The notes below the pieces were generated by a model, which saw nothing but the letters and a program-made list of their open reading frames with translations, ran no database searches and was not told where the DNA came from. Shown here piece by piece: positions 7,448 through 16,692 of a DNA stretch of 64,000 nt. Both the position numbers and the translations under genes were made by a program. Position 1 is the stretch's first letter. Each line of letters opens with the position of its first letter. The stretch covers positions 310,001-374,000 of the forward strand of contig NZ_JMDW01000003.1 in NCBI RefSeq assembly GCF_000691525.1, given 5' to 3'. Origin of the DNA: Mycolicibacterium neoaurum ATCC 25795. Its GTDB lineage: Bacteria > Actinomycetota > Actinomycetes > Mycobacteriales > Mycobacteriaceae.

Positions 7448-10198
7448 TCATCCCGGTCGCTGCCTCAGCTCACGGCGAGAGGACACCCCGAGCTTGAGGA
7501 AAATCTTGCTCAGGTGCCATTCGACCGTGCGTGGACTGATGAACAGATGGCCGGCGATCTCGGCGTTGGTGTAGCCGTCACCGGCCAGTCTGGCGATATA
7601 ACTCTCTTGAGTCGTCAGCGTCGTTTCCGACGCGTCACGCCGCCGCTTTCGGAGCGGCTCACCCGCAGCCGCCAGTTCTCGTCGGCTGCGTTCGGTGAAA
7701 CCGTCGGCCCCCATGTGCACGAACATCTCGTACGCGACGCGTAATTCACCGCGCGATTCGGTCCGGCGGTTCTCCCTGCGCAACCATTCACCGAACAGCA
7801 GATGGGTTCGCGCGGTCAGGACATTCAGCGGTGAACGTTCCAGTTCAGTTATGGCCAAACGAAATTCGCGTTCGGCTTCGGATCCCGAACCCAGCAGCGC
7901 CCTGGCGCGCGCGGCGTAACCGCGCGCCGTCGCGGTATCGGATGCTTCGGCAAGCGCCGTCAGTTGAGCGGCCGCGGCTCGCGCGGCGTTCATCTCGCCG
8001 GATCTGGCCGCAGCCTCGACCGTCTCACTGAGCACGTGGCCGTACATTCCCACGTCGTGGTACTCCAAGGCGGTGGTACATGCGGCGAAGGCCTCGTCGT
8101 ACTGTGCGAGCCCGTTGTGCAGGACCGCCAAAGCGAAGTGAACGACTGTGATCTCGCTGCCTTCCCCCCGCTCTCCGGCTTCGGCGATTGTTGCCCGAGC
8201 AAGCTCGCGGGCCTGTTGCTCCTGTCCGCGGCAAGCGGCGAGATACGTCCGAATGGAGTGGTGCGGTGGTGCCCCGGTAGCGGTCGAGATCGCATCGGAC
8301 TGTTCGAGCAGGTCCTGGGCCGTGGCGAAATCACCGGAAGTGACACATGATCCGGCATAGGTCGTCAGGGCAGCGGGCAACACCGTCAACTCGCCCGCCG
8401 CGCGCAATAATTCGAGCTGGCGGAAGTTGAGGTGATTGTAGGTGTCCTGGTCGAACAGGTCGAGAAGCACCCGAAGCGTGATGTCGTGCAGGCGGGGATC
8501 TGCGGTACCGGCGGCGTCCTCGGCAAGGTACCTGGCGATGGCGTTCCGCAGCAACGGCGCCGCTGAGGCGTGGCCGTCGATGAGCCGCACGACGAGTCCC
8601 TCGAGCAAGAGGTCGGTCGCGGTCGCCTCATTCGACGGCGGTGGCAGCTGTCGCGCCGCGTGGGCGATGGCTGCCGCAGAACTTTGCGTACCAGAGTGCA
8701 GCCGGCCCACGATCATCGCGGCCACCAGAGCCTCCAGATACGCATCACGTGCCAGCGCCGCGTCGATCGACCTGAGCTTCTCGGCCGCCGCCAACAGTAG
8801 CGGCGGTGCATCCCGGCCACGCTGGACGGCGAAGGCGATCCTGGCACGAACCAGATCTGCTCGTGCAGTAAGAAATTCACTATCGCTGCCGGCCACCACC
8901 GTCAGCATGTCGGTGGCGGCCGCGGGATCACCCGCATCCAACGCGGACGCCGCGGCGGAGAGCGCGCGCTCGCCTCGTCGAAGAGGATCGGGTGTGAGCG
9001 CGGCGGCGTAGGACAGGAAGGCGGCGGCCGCGGCCGCGCCACCACGACGGCTGGCTTGCTCGGCGGACCGTTCGAGATCGCGGGCCACCGATTCGTCCGG
9101 TGCGTTCGTCGCATGAGCTCGATGCCAGACCCGGTGTTCCGGTGCGATGGACCCGGGAATGACCTGTGCCAGGGCGTCATGAGCCTGCCGGCGTGCCGGC
9201 GGGTCGGCGCCGCTGTAGACCGCCGATCGAACCAGCGGATGCCGAAAGCGCAACCGGGTGTCCACCGTCACCAGGCCGCTGCGCTCCGCTGCTACCGCGG
9301 CGTCTGCTCCGATGCCGAGCCGTGTTGCGGCGGCCCACAGCCAGGTGGGTTCGCCGGTGGGCTCGGCGGCCGCGATCAGCAGCAGCGTGCGTGTGTGCGG
9401 TGGAAGCTCAGCCAGTCGCTGCCCATAGGTTTGTTCGATCCTCAGCGCAACCGATCTGGCGGATGCCAAGCCGTATCCGCCGGCGAGCCGCGCCGGGGGG
9501 AGGGCGTGACTCAGTTCGCACAACGCCAACGGATTTCCGCCCGATTCGGCGAGGATGTTCTCCCGGACTGCATCGTCGAGGCGAGTCGGCAGAACCGTCG
9601 TCAGCAGTGCGCGGGCATCGCCATCGGCGAGGCCGTCCAGGTGCATGTGGGGCAGCGCCGCCAGCTCTGGATAGGCGTGTCCGCCGCGTAGCGCGAAGAC
9701 CATCATCACCGGTTCGGCCGACAATCGCCGCGCGGCGAAAACCAGTGCGTGACGTGATGCGCGATCAATCCACTGGGCATCGTCGACGATGCAGATCATC
9801 GGCCGCTCCGTCGAGGACTCCGAGAGCAGCGACAACACCGCCAGACCGACGTGGAGGCGGTCCGGTGTCGGGCCGTCGCGAAGCCCCAGCGCCACTCGGA
9901 GTGCGTTCTTCTGTGGGTCGGGCAACCGATCGATATGGCCCAGCAGCGCTGCACACAGTTGTTGGATCCCCGCGTAGGTGAGTTCGAGTTCTGATTCGGC
10001 GCCGCTGAGGGCGATGACGCGAAGGTCTGCTGCCCGCTTCACGACATCCTGCAGCAGCGCTGTTTTGCCGATACCGGGCTGTCCTCGAATGACGAGGACG
10101 GCGCTGTTGCCCGCTCGAGCCCGGTCGACCAACTGCGTCAGCTGTTGTTGCTCGACGCGCCGTCCCACCAGCGTGCCGCCTCTGAGGTCGCCGACCAT
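7448..10198 (-). CDS. LAL-type LuxR-family transcriptional regulator with AAA ATPase domain
   Basis: A large regulator of about 916 residues. The N-terminal ATPase domain has Walker A GQPGIGKT near residues 39-46 and Walker B CIVDDAQW. A long helical, TPR-like middle region (about 350-830) probably senses the inducer. The C-terminus carries a LuxR/GerE helix-turn-helix (LTTQESYIARLAGDGYTNAE onward, with SPRTVEWHLSKIF). LAL (MalT-like) proteins are usually ligand-responsive activators of neighbouring catabolic genes. It is divergent from the benzoylformate-decarboxylase-like operon across a 153-bp gap, so it probably controls that operon. ATG 10198 is chosen because MVGDLRGGTLVGR is the typical start just before the ATPase; a longer frame to 10237 exists. 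Confidence 0.85.
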   Translation of the reverse strand: MVGDLRGGTLVGRRVEQQQLTQLVDRARAGNSAVLVIRGQPGIGKTALLQDVVKRAADLRVIALSGAESELELTYAGIQQLCAALLGHIDRLPDPQKNALRVALGLRDGPTPDRLHVGLAVLSLLSESSTERPMICIVDDAQWIDRASRHALVFAARRLSAEPVMMVFALRGGHAYPELAALPHMHLDGLADGDARALLTTVLPTRLDDAVRENILAESGGNPLALCELSHALPPARLAGGYGLASARSVALRIEQTYGQRLAELPPHTRTLLLIAAAEPTGEPTWLWAAATRLGIGADAAVAAERSGLVTVDTRLRFRHPLVRSAVYSGADPPARRQAHDALAQVIPGSIAPEHRVWHRAHATNAPDESVARDLERSAEQASRRGGAAAAAAFLSYAAALTPDPLRRGERALSAAASALDAGDPAAATDMLTVVAGSDSEFLTARADLVRARIAFAVQRGRDAPPLLLAAAEKLRSIDAALARDAYLEALVAAMIVGRLHSGTQSSAAAIAHAARQLPPPSNEATATDLLLEGLVVRLIDGHASAAPLLRNAIARYLAEDAAGTADPRLHDITLRVLLDLFDQDTYNHLNFRQLELLRAAGELTVLPAALTTYAGSCVTSGDFATAQDLLEQSDAISTATGAPPHHSIRTYLAACRGQEQQARELARATIAEAGERGEGSEITVVHFALAVLHNGLAQYDEAFAACTTALEYHDVGMYGHVLSETVEAAARSGEMNAARAAAAQLTALAEASDTATARGYAARARALLGSGSEAEREFRLAITELERSPLNVLTARTHLLFGEWLRRENRRTESRGELRVAYEMFVHMGADGFTERSRRELAAAGEPLRKRRRDASETTLTTQESYIARLAGDGYTNAEIAGHLFISPRTVEWHLSKIFLKLGVSSRRELRQRPG

Positions 10199-10304
10199 TC
10201 GGTGATCTTGACATGGCTGCGCAAGCACGGCAGCCAAAGCACGTGCATACCCCGGCGGCGGGTAAACCAGTGATTTCTACGGGGTGCGCTCCGGCCGCCG
10301 TGCG

Positions 10305-10336
10305 GTGTGATTCGGGTGATAAACCCCGCATCACAC
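10305..10336. promoter_or_regulatory. Inverted repeat/hairpin just ahead of the decarboxylase RBS
   Basis: GTGTGAT (10305-10311) and ATCACAC (10330-10336) are perfect inverted arms. CGGG (10313-10316) and CCCG (10325-10328) extend the stem inward. It ends a few bases before the AAGGG ribosome-binding site of the next gene, in the gap shared with the LAL regulator. It could be an operator or an mRNA hairpin. Confidence 0.45.
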
Positions 10337-10351
10337 GCGAAGGGCGCGAAA

Positions 10352-11968
10352 ATGGCCGATCCCACCTCTGTCCACCAGGTCACCTACGACCTGCTCCGTA
10401 CACTCGGCGTGACCACGGTGTTCGGCAACCCCGGGTCCACCGAGCAGACGTTTCTCCAGAACTTCCCGGACGATTTCACCTACATCCTCGGGTTGCAGGA
10501 GGCCTCTGTGCTGGCCATGGCCGACGGCTTCGCCCAATCCACCGGCAAGCCGGCATTGGTCAATCTGCACACCGCGGCCGGAACCGGGAATGCGATGGGC
10601 AGTCTGGTGGCGGCGTACCGTGCGAACACGCCGTTGATCGTCACCGCCGGCCAGCAGACGCGCGAGATGTCGCTGTGTGACCCGTACTTGAACAACCCCG
10701 ACGCGACGGCGATGCCGCAGCCATGGGTGAAATGGGCCCACGAACCCGCGCGAGCGGAGGACGTGCCTGCGGCCTTCATGCGGGCCTACGCAGTGGCCAT
10801 GCAACCGCCGGCCGGACCGGTCTTCCTGTCCATCCCGCTCGATGACTGGAACAAGCCGGCATTGGGGCCCGCGGTGGTGCGGACGGTCAGTACGCGTGTG
10901 CAACCCGATGCCCGGCGGTTGCGCGAGTTCGCGGCGCGGATCAGCCAGGCGGAGCGACCACTGTTGGTTCTCGGGCCCGAGGTCGATCGCGCGGGCGCCT
11001 GGGATGCCGGGATCGCCTTCGCGGAGAAGCTGCGCGCCCCGGTGCGTGGCGGTCCGCTCGCTCCGCGGTGCTCGTTCCCGGAGGATCACCCTCTGTACGC
11101 GGGGCCACTGCCGCTGACGATCGCCGGTATATGCGAAGCGGTGCAGGGCTTCGACCTCGTCATCGTCATCGGCGCACAGGTGTTCAGTTACTACCCCTAT
11201 GTCGCGGGTGAGTATCTGCCGGAGGGAACCGATCTACTACAGATCACCGTCGATCCACACCTCGCCGCGGTCGCACCGGTGGGGGACAGCCTCGTCGGTG
11301 ACATGAACACCGTCCTTGAGGACCTCGTGGATCTGGTGGAGGTGCCACCGGAGCGCCACCTGCCACCGGGTCTGCAGCGGAACGTCCATGCCGAGTTGCC
11401 CGTCGCATCCGCGCCACTGCTGCCCAACGATGTCTATGCCGTGCTGAGCTCGGTGAAGCCGGAGGACGCGGCCGTTGTCATGGAATCCACCTCCACGCTG
11501 GCCGACCTCATCCGTTGGTGGCCGACCCGGCGACCGGGCAGCTTTTTCGCCACCGGAAGCGGGGGGATCGGGTGGGGTGTTCCCGCAGCTGTCGGTATTG
11601 CGCTCGGCGACCGAGCACGTGGCGTGAGGCGAACAATCGTCGCTTCCATAGGGGACGGGTCCTTCCAGTATTCGATCCAGGCCATCTGGACCGCTGCGCA
11701 GCACAGACTCCCGATCGTGTTCGTGGTCCAGCGCAACGGTGAGTACTGCGTGTTGAAGTCCTTCGCTCTGCTGGAAGAAACGCCCAATGTTCCTGGGCTG
11801 GACTTGCCCGGACTCGACATCGCCTCATTGGCAGAGGGTTTCGGGTGCCGGACAGCCAACGTCGGAAACACCGAGGAACTCGCCGCGGAGTTCAAGGCGG
11901 CGCTGGCGGCCGACGGCCCCACCGTCATGGTTGTGCCCACGCAGCCTCATCTGCCCGCGCTGGGCTGA
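10352..11968 (+). CDS. Benzoylformate-decarboxylase-like ThDP enzyme
   Basis: A thiamine-diphosphate 2-oxo-acid decarboxylase of 538 residues in three domains: pyrimidine-binding about 1-180, central 185-325, and pyrophosphate-binding 345-535 with GDGSFQYS. From the family alignment I recall, Ser29 (FGNPGSTE), Glu50 (LQEAS) and His73 (NLHTAAGTGN) match the Pseudomonas putida enzyme's Ser26, Glu47 and His70. That enzyme's second histidine, His281 in VFRYHQY, is replaced by Tyr281 here (VFSYYPY, codon 11192-11194). Benzoylformate decarboxylase splits phenylglyoxylate into benzaldehyde and CO2; the changed residue leaves the substrate open. ATG 10352 has AAGGG upstream. It is followed after 3 bp by the tautomerase and then by the GlcD/E fusion. 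Confidence 0.85.
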   Translation: MADPTSVHQVTYDLLRTLGVTTVFGNPGSTEQTFLQNFPDDFTYILGLQEASVLAMADGFAQSTGKPALVNLHTAAGTGNAMGSLVAAYRANTPLIVTAGQQTREMSLCDPYLNNPDATAMPQPWVKWAHEPARAEDVPAAFMRAYAVAMQPPAGPVFLSIPLDDWNKPALGPAVVRTVSTRVQPDARRLREFAARISQAERPLLVLGPEVDRAGAWDAGIAFAEKLRAPVRGGPLAPRCSFPEDHPLYAGPLPLTIAGICEAVQGFDLVIVIGAQVFSYYPYVAGEYLPEGTDLLQITVDPHLAAVAPVGDSLVGDMNTVLEDLVDLVEVPPERHLPPGLQRNVHAELPVASAPLLPNDVYAVLSSVKPEDAAVVMESTSTLADLIRWWPTRRPGSFFATGSGGIGWGVPAAVGIALGDRARGVRRTIVASIGDGSFQYSIQAIWTAAQHRLPIVFVVQRNGEYCVLKSFALLEETPNVPGLDLPGLDIASLAEGFGCRTANVGNTEELAAEFKAALAADGPTVMVVPTQPHLPALG

Positions 11969-11971
11969 CCG

Positions 11972-12403
11972 ATGCCCGTCTACACGTGCACGACCGTGCA
12001 GTCGACACTGAGCGCCGACACGAAGGCAGCTCTGGCGGCTGAGGTCACCAGGATCCACTCGATGATCAATCACGTTCCCGGCGCGTATGTGAACGTCGTC
12101 TTCCACGAACTGCCCGCCGACGCCGTCTATACGGACGCGCACCCCGCAGAGCCGCTGTTGATCAACGGTTGGGTTCGCACCGGACATCCGGAAGCCCAGA
12201 GCAGCCAACTGGTCGCCGAAATCGCCGCGGCAGCGACGCGGATCAGCGGCATCCCTGCCAAGAGGGTTCTGGTCGTGATCCAGAACAGCCCGGCGCATCT
12301 GGCCATCGAAGGCGGGCGTGTCCTGCCGGCTCCCGGTGAAGAGGAAGCGTGGCTGAAAGGGTCGGCGGCCGACGCGCAAGGTGGTGAGTCGCATGCCGAC
12401 TGA
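11972..12403 (+). CDS. Tautomerase-superfamily protein, cis-CaaD-like
   Basis: A 143-residue protein beginning MPVYTC, leaving the N-terminal proline that is the catalytic base of the tautomerase superfamily. The longer chain and the conserved His28 (RIHSM, Pro1 numbering), Arg (GWVRTG) and a Glu in the AIEGGRVLPAPGEEE segment point to the cis-3-chloroacrylate-dehalogenase-like branch (tautomerase_3). The second arginine of the dehalogenase pair appears to be His, so dehalogenation is unlikely; keto-enol tautomerisation or hydration of an unsaturated acid fits better. It starts 3 bp after the decarboxylase stop, and its last 11 bases overlap the next gene, so all three are co-translated. Confidence 0.75.
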   Translation: MPVYTCTTVQSTLSADTKAALAAEVTRIHSMINHVPGAYVNVVFHELPADAVYTDAHPAEPLLINGWVRTGHPEAQSSQLVAEIAAAATRISGIPAKRVLVVIQNSPAHLAIEGGRVLPAPGEEEAWLKGSAADAQGGESHAD

Positions 12404-14261
12404 CACCGAGCCCCACCGCACCCCGAACAGCGACGCGCTGGGACGGTTCGCCGCGGCGGCCGCCGAGCACGGTGATGTCACCGCCGATGCGGATGTACTC
12501 GCCCAGTGCGGCCGTGACTATTGGGGCGTCGGTGGGGTAGCGGAGCTACTCGTGCGCCCGCACAGCAGCGCCGATATCGCCGCGATCCTGGTACTGGCCA
12601 ACGCCCATGGCGTCGCGGTCGTGCCACGCGGGGGTGCGTCGAACTGTTCCGGCGGGGTGATGCCGGCCGCGGGACGAGTCCTGCTTGATCTTTCCGGCCT
12701 CAATCGAATACTGGACATCGACACCGAAAACCGGCGCGCACGGGTCCAATCCGGTGTCATCAACTCGGACCTACAAGATGCCGTGGCTCCATACGGGTTG
12801 TGCTTCTCGCCCGACCCCGTCTCGGCGCACCTGGCTACGGTCGGCGGCAACATCATCGAGAACGCCGGCGGCCCGCACGCTCTGAAGTACGGCGTCACCT
12901 ACAACCACGTGCTGAGCATCGAGGTCGTCCTTCCCGACGGTTCGATGGTCACCCTCGGTGCCGACGACGAAGGTCCCGATCTACTCGGTGTCCTCATCGG
13001 ATCCGAAGGGACACTCGGAATCGTCACCGAGGCAACCGTTGCCCTGCGCCCTGTCGCCGATGTCACCCACAGTCTGATGGGCGCGTTCGCCTCGGCGCGG
13101 GAGGCCGCTGACACCATCGCCGCGATCATCGCCACCGGTGTGGTGCCCGCTGCGGTGGAGTGGCTTGATCGGGCCGGTATCGCCGGGCTGCAGCAGTTCT
13201 ACGACACCGGGTATCCGGTCGATGCAGATTCGATAGTGCTCATCGACGTCGACGGAACCGCGGCGGAAGTGAGGCGCGATCAGGCCATCGTCGAACGTGT
13301 GCTCGGCGAATACGCCACCGAGGTCCGGATCGCTGAGAATGAGGAGGACCGTGCCGCATTGTGGTACGGCCGCCTCAATGCCCCCAATTCGGTGGTGCAG
13401 AGCGGGAAGGGGTTCTTCATCGGGGACGTCACCGTGCCCCGCGACCGCATACCCGAGATGCAAGAGGCGATCCAGGCCATCGCTGCGCGCCATCGCGACG
13501 GGCTGCTGTTCATCGCGGTGTGCGGGCACGCCGGCGATGGCGACCTGCACCCCACGACGTTCTACGATAAGGCCAATCCCTTGGCGGCGTCCGCGCTGGA
13601 GGCAGCCAACAACGAGATCATCGCAGCTGCACTCGGTCTCGGGGGCACCATCACCGGTGAGCACGGTGTCGGCACCGAGAAGATCGGTTTCATGACCGCA
13701 CGCTTCACACCGGTGGAAATCGCCGCGCAAAGGTCGATCAAGCGGGCCTTCGATCCGGCCGGGCTGCTCAACCCCGGTGTCATGCTGCCGGGCGTCTGCG
13801 CCGACGAGCCCGACACCGTCGCTTTCGGCGCTGCCGTGCGCGATGCTCTGACTGGCAACCTCACCTTCGATCCGGCCGCCGTGCTCACCACCGGCGGCAA
13901 CACCGATATCACCGTCAACCTCGGAAACCTCAGCCTCATCGTGGGCGCGGACACCACCATCGAGACACTCAACCGACACCTCGACGGGTGTGGAGTCATC
14001 TGCTCCGCGATACCGGACGTCGACACCGAGCGCACAATCGGTGAACTCGTCGCCGCGGCCACCAGTGTCGAACGGGACGAGGTCAGGCATGCCCTACTCG
14101 GAGCAGACGTCACCGTCATCGACGGACAAGCCCGTGCTCGCTTCGGTGCGGAAACCATGAAAGATGTTGCGGGCTATGACGTCAAGAGGCTCTATATCGG
14201 GGCCCGCGGTGCCTTCGGCGCGCTTGAGCGACTCATCTTCAAGATCGTGGTGAAGGCCTAG
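12393..14261 (+). CDS. FAD-linked D-2-hydroxyacid dehydrogenase, GlcD-GlcE-like fusion
   Basis: A 622-residue flavoprotein of the PCMH/VAO family. Residues about 45-215 form the FAD-binding domain (PRGGASNCSG, TVGGNIIENAGGPHALKYG). Residues 220-465 form the FAD-oxidase C domain (CGHAGDGDLHPT and GEHGVGTEK, typical metal/substrate site). The last 140 residues repeat a degenerate second FAD-binding-type half resembling GlcE (DVAGYDVKRLYIGARGAFG). Proteins like GlcD oxidise D-2-hydroxy acids to 2-oxo acids, the substrate type for the decarboxylase two genes upstream. No GlcF-like iron-sulfur gene is next to it. The ATG at 12393 overlaps the tautomerase end by 11 bases. Confidence 0.85.
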   Translation: MPTDTEPHRTPNSDALGRFAAAAAEHGDVTADADVLAQCGRDYWGVGGVAELLVRPHSSADIAAILVLANAHGVAVVPRGGASNCSGGVMPAAGRVLLDLSGLNRILDIDTENRRARVQSGVINSDLQDAVAPYGLCFSPDPVSAHLATVGGNIIENAGGPHALKYGVTYNHVLSIEVVLPDGSMVTLGADDEGPDLLGVLIGSEGTLGIVTEATVALRPVADVTHSLMGAFASAREAADTIAAIIATGVVPAAVEWLDRAGIAGLQQFYDTGYPVDADSIVLIDVDGTAAEVRRDQAIVERVLGEYATEVRIAENEEDRAALWYGRLNAPNSVVQSGKGFFIGDVTVPRDRIPEMQEAIQAIAARHRDGLLFIAVCGHAGDGDLHPTTFYDKANPLAASALEAANNEIIAAALGLGGTITGEHGVGTEKIGFMTARFTPVEIAAQRSIKRAFDPAGLLNPGVMLPGVCADEPDTVAFGAAVRDALTGNLTFDPAAVLTTGGNTDITVNLGNLSLIVGADTTIETLNRHLDGCGVICSAIPDVDTERTIGELVAAATSVERDEVRHALLGADVTVIDGQARARFGAETMKDVAGYDVKRLYIGARGAFGALERLIFKIVVKA

Positions 14262-14278
14262 TCGAAATATCGAGGTGA

Positions 14279-14734
14279 TCAGCCTGCGGCGGCCACCGCG
14301 GCTTCCAGCCCCCGAGTTGCCAACACGTCGGCCAACTCGTTGTCGGCGATACCGGAATGGCCCTTCACCCAGAACCATTCGACCTGATGGCGCGCGCAGG
14401 CGGCCTGCAACCGCTGCCACAGGTCGACGTTCTTGACCGGCGCCTTGGCAGCGGTCATCCAGCCGTTGCGCTCCCAGCCGCGTACCCAGGTGGTGATCCC
14501 GTTCCGCACGTAGGTGCTGTCGGTGTACAGATGCACCGTCACCGGCCGGGTGAGCGCCTCCAACGCCATGATGGGCGCGGTGAGTTCCATCCGGTTGTTG
14601 CTCGTCCGGTCCGGCTCGCCACCGAACATCTCCCGGACGTGATGGCGCTGGCGCAGCACCGCGCCCCAACCACCCGGTCCCGGGTTGGGCCGGCAGCCAC
14701 CGTCGGTGTGGATGATGACGGGCTCGTCGGTCAT
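14279..14734 (-). CDS. rnhA: Ribonuclease HI
   Basis: A 151-residue RNase HI, which cuts the RNA strand of RNA-DNA hybrids. It shows the family landmarks in order: [16 protein letters not shown] with the first catalytic Asp, [13 protein letters not shown] with the catalytic Glu, [11 protein letters not shown] with the second Asp, and VKGHSG with DNELAD at the end. Length matches single-domain bacterial enzymes. Its ATG overlaps the stop of the upstream VOC gene as TGATG, so the two are translationally coupled. The long in-frame extension upstream to 15511 is only the antisense/alternate frame of the VOC gene. Confidence 0.95.
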   Translation of the reverse strand: MTDEPVIIHTDGGCRPNPGPGGWGAVLRQRHHVREMFGGEPDRTSNNRMELTAPIMALEALTRPVTVHLYTDSTYVRNGITTWVRGWERNGWMTAAKAPVKNVDLWQRLQAACARHQVEWFWVKGHSGIADNELADVLATRGLEAAVAAAG

Positions 14735-15360
14735 CAGCCGAGAATAGGTGCCGAGATGAACGCACTGGGAACCGACATACCGAGGCGCTGGTGGCGCAGC
14801 GTGGTGATCCGGCGCCCGGGTTGAACGGCGTCCTTGACCCGCGAGGTGAGCTCGCCGAGGAATGCCGCGGCGTCGTCGATATCGGCGACGGTGTAGGTGA
14901 TTCCCCACAGGCTCGCAGGCCCGTCGGCGCGTGTCTCGGGTGAACCGATGACCTCCAGGACGACCGCGCCGAGCCGATAGAAGATCTGCCGGACGGGTCG
15001 TCCGCCGAGTTCGGTATCGCGTTCCCGGCGCGGCTGTACCCCTGCGGAGCTCAGGGCCGCAACGGTGCGTTCCAGGTCGGGCGACATCATCACGACGTGG
15101 TCGATGTCGACGACGCCATTGGGGTGCGCACCGGGCAGCGGCGGTTCGGTGCGCGACGGTGTGCTCGGGATGCCGTCGACATCCGTGCCGTCGAAGTCTC
15201 GTAGCGACCAGCCGATGATGCCGGTGCCCCGATCCCTCCCGACCAGGCGTATCCGCACGGACCCCACCCGGCAGACGCCGTCGGCATCTACGTCGAATCC
15301 GGCCGCGGTCCATGCGGCCGCGGGGTCGGCCACCAGGATTTCGTCGATGGTGAGTGCCAC
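14734..15360 (-). CDS. VOC/glyoxalase-fold protein
   Basis: A protein of 208 residues with a vicinal-oxygen-chelate repeat at about 85-200 ([16 protein letters not shown]...LEVIGSPE...[11 protein letters not shown]). The N-terminal 80 residues ([34 protein letters not shown]) form a conserved mycobacterial extension. VOC proteins use paired beta-alpha-beta-beta-beta units for metal-dependent isomerase, dioxygenase or lyase chemistry; the reaction here is unknown. The GTG start at 15360 is chosen because conserved sequence begins there; a GTG at 15390 is possible. The stop overlaps the rnhA start, making a two-gene unit. Confidence 0.7.
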   Translation of the reverse strand: MALTIDEILVADPAAAWTAAGFDVDADGVCRVGSVRIRLVGRDRGTGIIGWSLRDFDGTDVDGIPSTPSRTEPPLPGAHPNGVVDIDHVVMMSPDLERTVAALSSAGVQPRRERDTELGGRPVRQIFYRLGAVVLEVIGSPETRADGPASLWGITYTVADIDDAAAFLGELTSRVKDAVQPGRRITTLRHQRLGMSVPSAFISAPILG

Positions 15361-15494
15361 GCCTGAAGATCTTGCCCGGTGCGGTGGCACCGCCGTAGCG
15401 TAGGGTCCGTCCGTTTGCTGGTGGGCAGGTGGGGTTCCGGAGCAGCTCGCTCGCCAGTTCCCTGACGTCGGTGCCGACGCATTGGTAGCCTCGT

Positions 15495-16622
15495 GTGGAT
15501 TTGCTCAACACCCTGAACGGAGCGATGACGGTGGTCGGGACTCCATCGAGGCAGTGGTTGGCGCGAACCCACCACTACGAGTGGATCACCGATTATCTTG
15601 CGGCGCGCGGCGCCACCGGTGCGGTGCGGGTCGTCATGGCGATCATCCCGGCATCCTTGGCGATCTGCCTGCTGGTGTTGTTGCGCAGTGTCGACGCCCC
15701 CCGACCCGGTGTACCCACCGCCATGATGTGGGCGGCCTTCTGCGGCGGGGTGGCCGGATCCATCCTGTGGGCCTCCCGATGGCCGTCACGACATCAATCG
15801 CTTGCGTTCGCGTTGGTGACCAACGCGTCCGTGGCGCTGGCGTGTCTGTCCTTCTCCGATCCCCAGGGCGCCTTGCTCGGCTGCGTCGCGTTCGCCACCT
15901 GTGCCGCCTATATCGGCTTCTTCCATTCGACGGTCCTGGTCGTCTACAACTTCGTGGTCGCCTCCACGGTCGCGATCGTCATCGCGTCGCGGATCGTAGC
16001 GACCGGGCACATCGGGTTGGCCGCGGTCGATCTGTTCCTGGTCACCCAGATCAACATCGTCATGCCCATTGCCATCCACTTGCTCATCCGGTCGCTGGGG
16101 GTGGATCTGGAACGCGCGGGTCGGGATTCGTTGACCGGATTGCTGAACCGCCGGTCCTTCGATCGGTACGCCGCGCGGATGCTCGACGAGAGCGATATCG
16201 ACCCCGACGCGCATCTTGTGGTGGTGATGATCGATCTCGACAATTTCAAACGGCTCAACGACACCCGCGGCCATCAGGCCGGTGATGACGCGCTGGTGGC
16301 GGTCGGGCGCGCCCTCGGCCAAGCCGTCGCCGATATCGTCGCCATCGTCGCGCGTACCGGCGGTGAGGAGTTCGTCGTCGCCGCGGAGTGGCCTACCGAC
16401 GATCCTGGTCCGCTGGCCCAGCGATTCTGCGATGGGATAGCAGACTTGCCGATGTCGATCACCGCCAGTGTGGGGACCGCGTCGGTACCGATCCGCTCGC
16501 TGCGTCGGGGCGCCGGCCATCTGCAGGCCCGGGTGAATCAGCTGGTGGGCGCGGCCGACGATGCGATGTACGAGGCAAAACGTGCCGGCGGCAACAGGTA
16601 TCACCACTCCACCGCGCACTGA
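15495..16622 (+). CDS. Membrane diguanylate cyclase (GGDEF)
   Basis: A 375-residue protein with about six transmembrane segments (residues 45-205), followed by a GGDEF domain (about 215-370). The active-site loop is RTGGEEFVV, and the [12 protein letters not shown] start and [10 protein letters not shown] metal site are intact, so it should make cyclic di-GMP from two GTP at the inner membrane face. The residues where an RxxD inhibitory site would lie read D-I-V-A, so product inhibition through that site is unlikely. There is no EAL domain. The GTG at 15495 is used; an ATG at 15525 (MTVVGTPS) after GGAG is an equal alternative. It lies 70 bp upstream of idi, in the same direction. Confidence 0.85.
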   Translation: MDLLNTLNGAMTVVGTPSRQWLARTHHYEWITDYLAARGATGAVRVVMAIIPASLAICLLVLLRSVDAPRPGVPTAMMWAAFCGGVAGSILWASRWPSRHQSLAFALVTNASVALACLSFSDPQGALLGCVAFATCAAYIGFFHSTVLVVYNFVVASTVAIVIASRIVATGHIGLAAVDLFLVTQINIVMPIAIHLLIRSLGVDLERAGRDSLTGLLNRRSFDRYAARMLDESDIDPDAHLVVVMIDLDNFKRLNDTRGHQAGDDALVAVGRALGQAVADIVAIVARTGGEEFVVAAEWPTDDPGPLAQRFCDGIADLPMSITASVGTASVPIRSLRRGAGHLQARVNQLVGAADDAMYEAKRAGGNRYHHSTAH

Positions 16623-16692
16623 TCCGGATCGGTCCGCACCCACGGCTGAGTCGTGCGTTTGACGGTGCCGACGGCGGGTAACCAGTTCCGCT

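Noticed and set aside
14279..15511. 410-codon frame merging rnhA with upstream sequence
   Set aside because: Only the final 151 codons are RNase HI; the upstream part is the wrong frame of the VOC gene.
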